This document shows, piece by piece, positions 58,663 through 64,000 of a stretch of 64,000 bases of DNA. The number at the start of each line of letters is the position of its first letter. The stretch's first letter is position 1. Source of the DNA: Fodinibius sp052060035 (GTDB lineage Bacteria; Bacteroidota; Rhodothermia; Balneolales; Balneolaceae). Below the pieces are notes generated by a model. The model saw only the letters and a list, made by a program, of their open reading frames with translations, had not been told where the DNA came from and searched no databases. Both the position numbers and the translations under genes were made by a program. The stretch is from the NCBI RefSeq assembly GCF_052060035.1, contig NZ_JBPOEA010000014.1, positions 1-64,000 of the forward strand, in the 5' to 3' direction.

Positions 58663-61500
58663 ATGCCACGACGCGACGACATCAATAAAATACTTATCAT
58701 CGGATCAGGACCAATTGTAATCGGCCAAGCCTGTGAATTTGACTATTCGGGTTCCCAGGCTTGTAAATCTCTTCGAGAAGATGGCTATAAAGTTGTGCTC
58801 ATCAACTCGAACCCAGCCACTATTATGACAGACCCTATGATGGCTGATGAGATCTACCTAAAACCCCTGACTGAAGAATCCATAAGAGAAATTGTAGACA
58901 TTGAAGAGCCCGATGCGGTGCTGCCTACCATGGGCGGACAAACGGGATTGAATCTAACTCGAGATCTGCAACAGCAAAACTACTGGAGCGAACGTGACAT
59001 CAAAATTATTGGTGTGGATATTGACGCCGTTGATATCACCGAAGATCGCCAACAGTTTCGCGACCTGATGGATGATATCGATATTCCGCAATGCCGCAGT
59101 AAAGCAGCAGAATCGGTACTCGAAGCAAAAGAAATTGCCGAAGATCTGGGAGGCTTGCCCATTGTTATTCGTCCCTCGTTTACTATGGGTGGCGCCGGCG
59201 GCGGCATCGTCTGGACCGAAGACGAATTTGAAAAGAAAGTGCTGCGCGGTCTGGAAATGAGCCCTGTACACCGTGTACTCATCGAAGAATCTATTTTTGG
59301 ATGGAAAGAATATGAGCTTGAACTACTGCGCGATCCCAACGACAATGTCGTCATTATCTGTACCGTTGAAAACATTGATCCGATGGGCGTACACACCGGC
59401 GACTCGGTGACCGTAGCCCCCTCCCAAACGCTTACCGACAAGCAGTTCCAAATGCTGCGCGATGCGGCTATCAAGATGATGCGCTCGATCGGGACGTTTG
59501 CCGGTGGCTGTAATGTGCAGTTTGCCGTTGAACCGGGCAGCGATCGCTTTGTGGCTATCGAAATTAATCCGCGCGTGAGTCGATCTTCCGCCCTTGCATC
59601 CAAAGCAACAGGGTATCCTATCGCCAAAATTGCTACAAAGCTTGCGGTAGGATATAATCTTGACGAACTGCCGAACCCCATTACCGGCAATACCTCGGCT
59701 TGCTTTGAACCATCCATCGATTATGTGATTGTAAAAGCACCGCGCTTCAACTTCGAGAAGTTTCCCAATGTTGATGAAGAACTTACCACACAGATGAAAG
59801 CGGTAGGCGAAGTAATGTCTATCGGACGAAACTTCCCTGAGGCGCTGAACAAAGCTTATCAATCCCTTGAAATTGGTCGATCGGGACTGGGCGCCGACGG
59901 TTACAATGAGTTGGATCGCAAGGAGGTCCGCGAACGACTCAAAAAGCCATACTGGGATCGCATGCTTAATATCCGAAACGCCTTTAAACTGGGGGCATCG
60001 GTCGAAGAAATTGCTGATATCACCAAGGTGGATCCGTGGTTCCTGCAGCAGATTCGATACATGGTATCGCTCGAAAATCGCACCGAGGGACAATCACTCG
60101 ATACCCTCAGTAAAGACGACTTATTTGAGCTTAAGCAAGCAGGTTTTGGAGATGAGCAAATTGCCTGGTTGTTGAGCCAAAGCAATGGTGAGGTCACAGA
60201 AAAAGAAGTTCGTGAAAAACGCCACGACTTTAAGCTAAAACCCTCATTTAAGGTTGTTGATACCTGCGCTGCAGAATTTCCCGCAGAAACACCCTATTTC
60301 TACTCTGCTTACGAAGGCGAAAATGAAAGTGACGTATCCGATAAAAAGAAAGTAATGATTCTTGGAAGCGGACCTAACCGCATTGGCCAAGGTATTGAAT
60401 TTGATTACTCCTGTGTGCATGCCGTGCATGCTGCCCAGGAAATGGGCTACGAAGCCATTATGGTAAACTGTAATCCCGAAACCGTTTCCACTGATTTCGA
60501 TACGGCTGATAAGCTCTATTTCGAACCGGTTTTCTGGGAACGCGTAATGGATATTTACGAGCACGAACAGCCCGAGGGCGTCATCCTGCAGGTGGGCGGA
60601 CAAACGGCCCTGAAGTTAGGTAAAAAGTTTGTAGAAGAAGACATCAAGATTTTCGGTACCGATTTCGAGATGATCAACTTTGCTGAAGATCGAGGCTCAT
60701 TCTCCGAGTTTCTTAAAAAGCTCGACATCCCCTTCCCCTCGTACGGTACAGCTGAAGACGTGGAAGGAGCTTTGGAAATTGCGAACCGTATCGGCTATCC
60801 GGTACTTATTCGTCCCAGCTATGTACTCGGCGGACAGGGAATGCGCATTGCTGTTAAGCAGGAAGAGCTCGAGTTTTATACTCAGCGTGTACTGGAGACG
60901 CACCCAGAAAACGCCTTCCTCATTGATAAGTTTCTGGAACATGCTGTAGAGGTAGATGTGGATGCGGTTTATGACGGAGATCAGATGCACATTGCAGGCA
61001 TCATGCAACATATTGAACCGGCGGGCGTTCATTCGGGCGACTCCACAGCCGTAATTCCAACGTACTCGCTAAGTGATACAGCCATCGAGAAAATCAAAGC
61101 ATACCACGAAAAAATTGCTTCGAATATGAACATCAAAGGATTCCTGAATGTACAATATGCCGTTAAGGGAGATGATGTATATGTGCTGGAAGCCAATCCG
61201 CGATCAACGCGAACTATTCCGTTCCTGGCTAAAGCCACCGGACGTCCTGAAGCACAAATTGCGGTAAAAGTAATGCTGGGTGCCAAACTTAAAGACTTTG
61301 ACAAGGCAGATTTGACATCAAAGCTTAAGAAGTGGGCCATTAAAGAACCGGTATTCCCATTCGATAAATTTCCCGAAGTCAAAAAAGAGCTTGGCCCGGA
61401 GATGAAATCCACCGGAGAAACAATCTACTTTATGGAAGATTTCAATGATGAACACTTTAAAAAACCATTCGAGTTTAAAAACCTTTATCTGAGCAAGTAA
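58663..61500 (+). CDS. carB: Carbamoyl-phosphate synthase large subunit lacking the allosteric domain
   Basis: Two ATP-grasp halves are complete: the carboxyphosphate half (KILIIGSGPIVIGQACEFDYS ... TMGGAGGGIVW) and the carbamoyl-phosphate half from residue ~560 (MILGSGPNRIGQGIEFDYSC ... VLGGQGMRI), with the oligomerisation domain between. The protein stops at 945 aa right after LGPEMKSTGETIYFMEDF, where the E. coli enzyme (1073 aa) continues with the MGS-like regulatory domain binding UMP, IMP and ornithine. No frameshift is evident: the end is followed by a terminator, so the short form is genuine. Feedback control must therefore differ. Confidence 0.96.
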   Translation: MPRRDDINKILIIGSGPIVIGQACEFDYSGSQACKSLREDGYKVVLINSNPATIMTDPMMADEIYLKPLTEESIREIVDIEEPDAVLPTMGGQTGLNLTRDLQQQNYWSERDIKIIGVDIDAVDITEDRQQFRDLMDDIDIPQCRSKAAESVLEAKEIAEDLGGLPIVIRPSFTMGGAGGGIVWTEDEFEKKVLRGLEMSPVHRVLIEESIFGWKEYELELLRDPNDNVVIICTVENIDPMGVHTGDSVTVAPSQTLTDKQFQMLRDAAIKMMRSIGTFAGGCNVQFAVEPGSDRFVAIEINPRVSRSSALASKATGYPIAKIATKLAVGYNLDELPNPITGNTSACFEPSIDYVIVKAPRFNFEKFPNVDEELTTQMKAVGEVMSIGRNFPEALNKAYQSLEIGRSGLGADGYNELDRKEVRERLKKPYWDRMLNIRNAFKLGASVEEIADITKVDPWFLQQIRYMVSLENRTEGQSLDTLSKDDLFELKQAGFGDEQIAWLLSQSNGEVTEKEVREKRHDFKLKPSFKVVDTCAAEFPAETPYFYSAYEGENESDVSDKKKVMILGSGPNRIGQGIEFDYSCVHAVHAAQEMGYEAIMVNCNPETVSTDFDTADKLYFEPVFWERVMDIYEHEQPEGVILQVGGQTALKLGKKFVEEDIKIFGTDFEMINFAEDRGSFSEFLKKLDIPFPSYGTAEDVEGALEIANRIGYPVLIRPSYVLGGQGMRIAVKQEELEFYTQRVLETHPENAFLIDKFLEHAVEVDVDAVYDGDQMHIAGIMQHIEPAGVHSGDSTAVIPTYSLSDTAIEKIKAYHEKIASNMNIKGFLNVQYAVKGDDVYVLEANPRSTRTIPFLAKATGRPEAQIAVKVMLGAKLKDFDKADLTSKLKKWAIKEPVFPFDKFPEVKKELGPEMKSTGETIYFMEDFNDEHFKKPFEFKNLYLSK

Positions 61501-61530
61501 TAGTCTTATATTTAGCTACTTTTAAATCGG

Positions 61531-61560
61531 TGCCATCGTGAAAACGGTGGCATCTCTTTT
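61531..61560 (+). terminator. Terminator after carB
   Basis: TGCCATCGT and ACGGTGGCA pair with one G-U around a GAAA tetraloop, followed by TCTCTTTT. The T-run is interrupted by C, so termination may be moderate. Confidence 0.65.
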
Positions 61561-61647
61561 CAAAACAACGTCTTACTTTCAGTAACAATAATTTATAATC
61601 AGGATTTATTCTGCGCCATCAGATAAATCAGATTTTATCAGCGATAC

Positions 61648-63828
61648 ATGATCAAAGAAGCACGAAACAAGCTTAATAACGTTTTTGGATTTGAAGATTT
61701 TCGTCCCCTGCAGGAAGACATTATTTCGAACGTCATGGACGAGAAAGATACACTCGTCATCATGCCCACAGGGGGAGGAAAGTCGCTCTGCTACCAAATT
61801 CCGGCGCTGCTTTTTGATGGGCTGACCGTTGTTGTTTCTCCGCTCATTTCGCTGATGAAAGATCAGGTTGAGCAACTTCAACAGTACGATATTCCGGCTA
61901 TTTATCTTAATAGCTCACTTACCGATCAGGAGTACGAACACAATATTCAGCGGTTAAAAAACAAGGAGATAAAACTGCTGTATCTTGCTCCTGAAACGCT
62001 GCTGATGGAGCGAACTCGTAAATTGCTTGCCAATCAAAATGTCGACCTATTTACAATTGACGAGGCACACTGTATTTCAGAATGGGGGCACGATTTTCGT
62101 CCCGATTATCGGGAGCTTACTGAAGTTCGAAAAGATTTTCCCGGTTCAACCTGTCTGGCCCTGACTGCTACCGCAACACCACGCGTACGTCAAGACATCA
62201 AGGATGTACTGAAATTCGAAGAATCTGATACCTTTCTTGCCAGCTTTGATCGCAAAAACTTATTCCTGAAAGTAGCTGACAAGGACGATCCGCTGGAACA
62301 AACGCTGGATTTTCTCTATACCCGAAAAAAGCAGTCGGGCATCATTTATTGCTTTTCCCGCAAGCAGGTCGAAGAGCTTTTTGTAGAACTAAAGAAAGCA
62401 GGTCATTCGGTTAAACCCTATCACGCGGGACTCTCCAAGAAACTGCGCAACAGAAACCAGGAACTGTTTATCCGCGACGACATTTCGATAATTGTTGCTA
62501 CGATTGCATTTGGAATGGGGATTGACAAACCGAACGTACGTTTCGTAATGCACTACGATATGCCCAAAAATATTGAATCGTACTATCAACAAATTGGCCG
62601 CGCCGGACGTGACGGGCTCCGCTCAGATTGCCTATTACTGTACAGCCGATCTGACAAACAAAAGATTCAGTACTTTATCAATCAAAAAGAAGGCAAGGAA
62701 AAAAAGGTAGCTGAAAAGCATCTCAAAGATTTGATGAAGTTTCTGGAAACAGATGAGTGCCGCCGCGTACCGCTGATGAAATATTTTGGAGAAACATACG
62801 AAAAAGACGACTGCGGCATGTGCGACAATTGTCTTTCGGTAGATGCCGAAGTAGAAGACCTGACCGTACAAGCACAAAAAATGCTTTCCTGCATCGCTCG
62901 CACAAACGAGGAGTTTGATGCATACTACATAGCTGATGTACTGCGCGGATCCACCAAAGAAAAAGTATTGTCAAACGGCCATGATGAAATTCCTACCTAT
63001 GACATTGGCAACGAATGGGCCAAAGAGCACTGGATTTTACTTGCGCGGCTCTTAGTTAAGCAAGGATACCTGAGCCGAGAAGAACAGCACGGAGCCCTTA
63101 AGATCACCGATCAGGGAAAGGCTGTACTTAAAGGCAAAGAAAATGTATTTGGCGTACTCGACCGCAGCGATACCGTAGTAGATGATGAGGCAATAGATCG
63201 TACTTCGACAGATGTGGAAAATAATTACAACAAAGACCTTTTTGAACAACTGAAAAAGAAACGTAAAGAACTGGCCGATCAGCAGTCGGTTCCTCCCCAT
63301 GCAATTTTCCCAGATACTACGCTTATGGAGATGGCCTATTATTTTCCTCAGTCTAAAGATAATTTAATACCCATTTATGGAGTGGGATCCGTGAAGCTCA
63401 AAAAATATGGCACTGACTTTCTGAAAATCATCAATAAATATTGTCGGGCCAACGATGTAGAAGAAAACACTGAATTGCTGGAAGAGAAAAAAGAAAAGCA
63501 GCAAGAGCATGGCCAACCATACGAGCGAATCGGCAAGGAGTATAATGCCGGTAAATCGATCGACCACCTGGCCGAACAGTTCGGCGTTAAGGATGTCACC
63601 ATCATCAAGCATTTGAAAAAATATCTCAAAGAGGGCAACAATATACGTCCGGAAGGCATCGTAAAGGCATCATCCCTTTCTACCCGTAAGCGTGATGAAG
63701 TACTCGAAGTAATGGACGAAGTGCCTACACATATGCTTCGAAAGGTATATACCGAACTCGACAAATCGGTAAGCTACAGCGAACTGCGTATTATCCAACT
63801 ATATCATATGGCAAAAAACAACAAATAA
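61648..63828 (+). CDS. recQ: ATP-dependent DNA helicase RecQ
   Basis: RecQ is a 3'-5' DNA helicase for recombination and repair. Motif I MPTGGGKSLCYQIPAL, DEAH box TIDEAHCISEWGHDFRPDY and motif VI YYQQIGRAGRDGL are intact. A zinc-binding site follows (cysteines in ECRR, DDCGMCDNC), then a winged-helix RQC region, an HRDC-like domain (YGVGSVKLKKYGTDFLKII) and a C-terminal helix-turn-helix (HLAEQFGVKDVTIIKHLKKYL). The 726 aa length is normal for the Bacteroidota form. It begins ~90 bases after the carB terminator. Confidence 0.96.
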   Translation: MIKEARNKLNNVFGFEDFRPLQEDIISNVMDEKDTLVIMPTGGGKSLCYQIPALLFDGLTVVVSPLISLMKDQVEQLQQYDIPAIYLNSSLTDQEYEHNIQRLKNKEIKLLYLAPETLLMERTRKLLANQNVDLFTIDEAHCISEWGHDFRPDYRELTEVRKDFPGSTCLALTATATPRVRQDIKDVLKFEESDTFLASFDRKNLFLKVADKDDPLEQTLDFLYTRKKQSGIIYCFSRKQVEELFVELKKAGHSVKPYHAGLSKKLRNRNQELFIRDDISIIVATIAFGMGIDKPNVRFVMHYDMPKNIESYYQQIGRAGRDGLRSDCLLLYSRSDKQKIQYFINQKEGKEKKVAEKHLKDLMKFLETDECRRVPLMKYFGETYEKDDCGMCDNCLSVDAEVEDLTVQAQKMLSCIARTNEEFDAYYIADVLRGSTKEKVLSNGHDEIPTYDIGNEWAKEHWILLARLLVKQGYLSREEQHGALKITDQGKAVLKGKENVFGVLDRSDTVVDDEAIDRTSTDVENNYNKDLFEQLKKKRKELADQQSVPPHAIFPDTTLMEMAYYFPQSKDNLIPIYGVGSVKLKKYGTDFLKIINKYCRANDVEENTELLEEKKEKQQEHGQPYERIGKEYNAGKSIDHLAEQFGVKDVTIIKHLKKYLKEGNNIRPEGIVKASSLSTRKRDEVLEVMDEVPTHMLRKVYTELDKSVSYSELRIIQLYHMAKNNK

Positions 63829-63833
63829 CGTAA

Positions 63834-63956
63834 CAGCCGGTGGCTGCATTTTCCAACCTTTTTTAGCTTAATACAGGCACCGGTCTTTATATATTTGCTG
63901 TACGGAATCGCTTCTGCATTTTTGTATTAATATCACATCTGAAGCGATCTTTTCTT
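63834..63956 (+). other. Spacer after recQ with hairpins; next gene may start at 63996
   Basis: A small hairpin CAGCC/GGCTG (63834-63846) follows the recQ stop, with a T-run further on (TTTTTT at 63860-63865). ATCGCTTC and GAAGCGAT (63907-63914, 63941-63948) make a second, long-loop hairpin followed by CTTTTCTT. ATGAG at 63996-64000 may be the first codons of a gene beyond the window; two codons are too few to judge. Confidence 0.35.
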
Positions 63957-64000
63957 ATCATTCGAGTAACTAAACTTTAATACCAATACTATTCTATGAG

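Noticed and set aside
58663..61500. Frameshift truncating carB
   Set aside because: The stop is followed by a terminator and no reading frame downstream resembles the missing domain.
1..64000. CRISPR arrays, tRNA or rRNA genes, prophage or classical IS elements
   Set aside because: No regularly spaced repeats with unique spacers, no tRNA-like folds in the short spacers, and no transposase, integrase or phage genes were seen.

Overview
The window is a continuous, moderately AT-rich bacterial chromosome segment in which nearly every gene belongs to a recognisable core pathway. The gene order and families point to the Bacteroidota/Balneolota side of the tree, with a Balneolales-like marine or saline organism as best guess. 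The reasons are a Bacteroidetes-style dcw cluster without murF, murB or ddl, a PASTA-bearing FtsI, a single-chain CarB that stops before the allosteric domain, an imelysin/DUF4856/HTTM/TonB-receptor iron locus, and weak or missing Shine-Dalgarno sequences at many starts. This placement is an inference from family knowledge; no rRNA is present to confirm it.

Layout. (1) 410-15958, plus strand: mraZ-rsmH-ftsL-ftsI-murE-mraY-murD-ftsW-murG-murC-ftsQ-ftsA-ftsZ, largely overlapping genes, preceded by MraZ-box-like arrays and closed by a terminator. (2) 16106-26468: mixed genes (TauE-type permease, PhzF-like isomerase, mutS2, two outer-membrane-type proteins, a second HemD-like protein, an Omp85-type barrel, an AhpD-like protein, a GDSL hydrolase). 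(3) 26610-35444: iron section, with an uptake operon (DUF4856 lipoprotein, imelysin, HTTM protein, TonB-dependent receptor), an orphan Fe(III)-binding lipoprotein and, divergent from it, protoporphyrinogen oxidase. (4) 35551-41810: pruA and assorted metabolic genes, including a ferredoxin-CDGSH protein. (5) 41807-53742, minus strand: a two-component system followed by hemH-hemA-hemC-hemD-hemE-hemF-hemB-hemL and a DUF6787-like gene. With the oxidase at 34086 this gives every enzyme from glutamyl-tRNA to protoheme (C5 route, protoporphyrin branch). (6) 53932-63828: SDR, DUF58, amidinotransferase, CPXCG protein, carA-carB with an attenuator-like leader, and recQ.

The points I think deserve most attention are these. 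A DUF559 (Vsr-like) nuclease ORF lies between inverted copies of a palindromic repeat and reads in frame into hemF. A shared palindrome, TTAGA-N5-TCTAA, occurs upstream of the iron-uptake operon, in the divergent Fe-binding-protein/protoporphyrinogen-oxidase promoter, and upstream of the hem operon, suggesting one iron/heme regulon. Ferrochelatase carries a five-cysteine insertion. CarB lacks its regulatory domain while carA has a hairpin-terminator leader. Several families of small palindromic repeats are concentrated in the spacers of the hem cluster. No tRNA, rRNA, CRISPR array, prophage or classical insertion sequence was seen.
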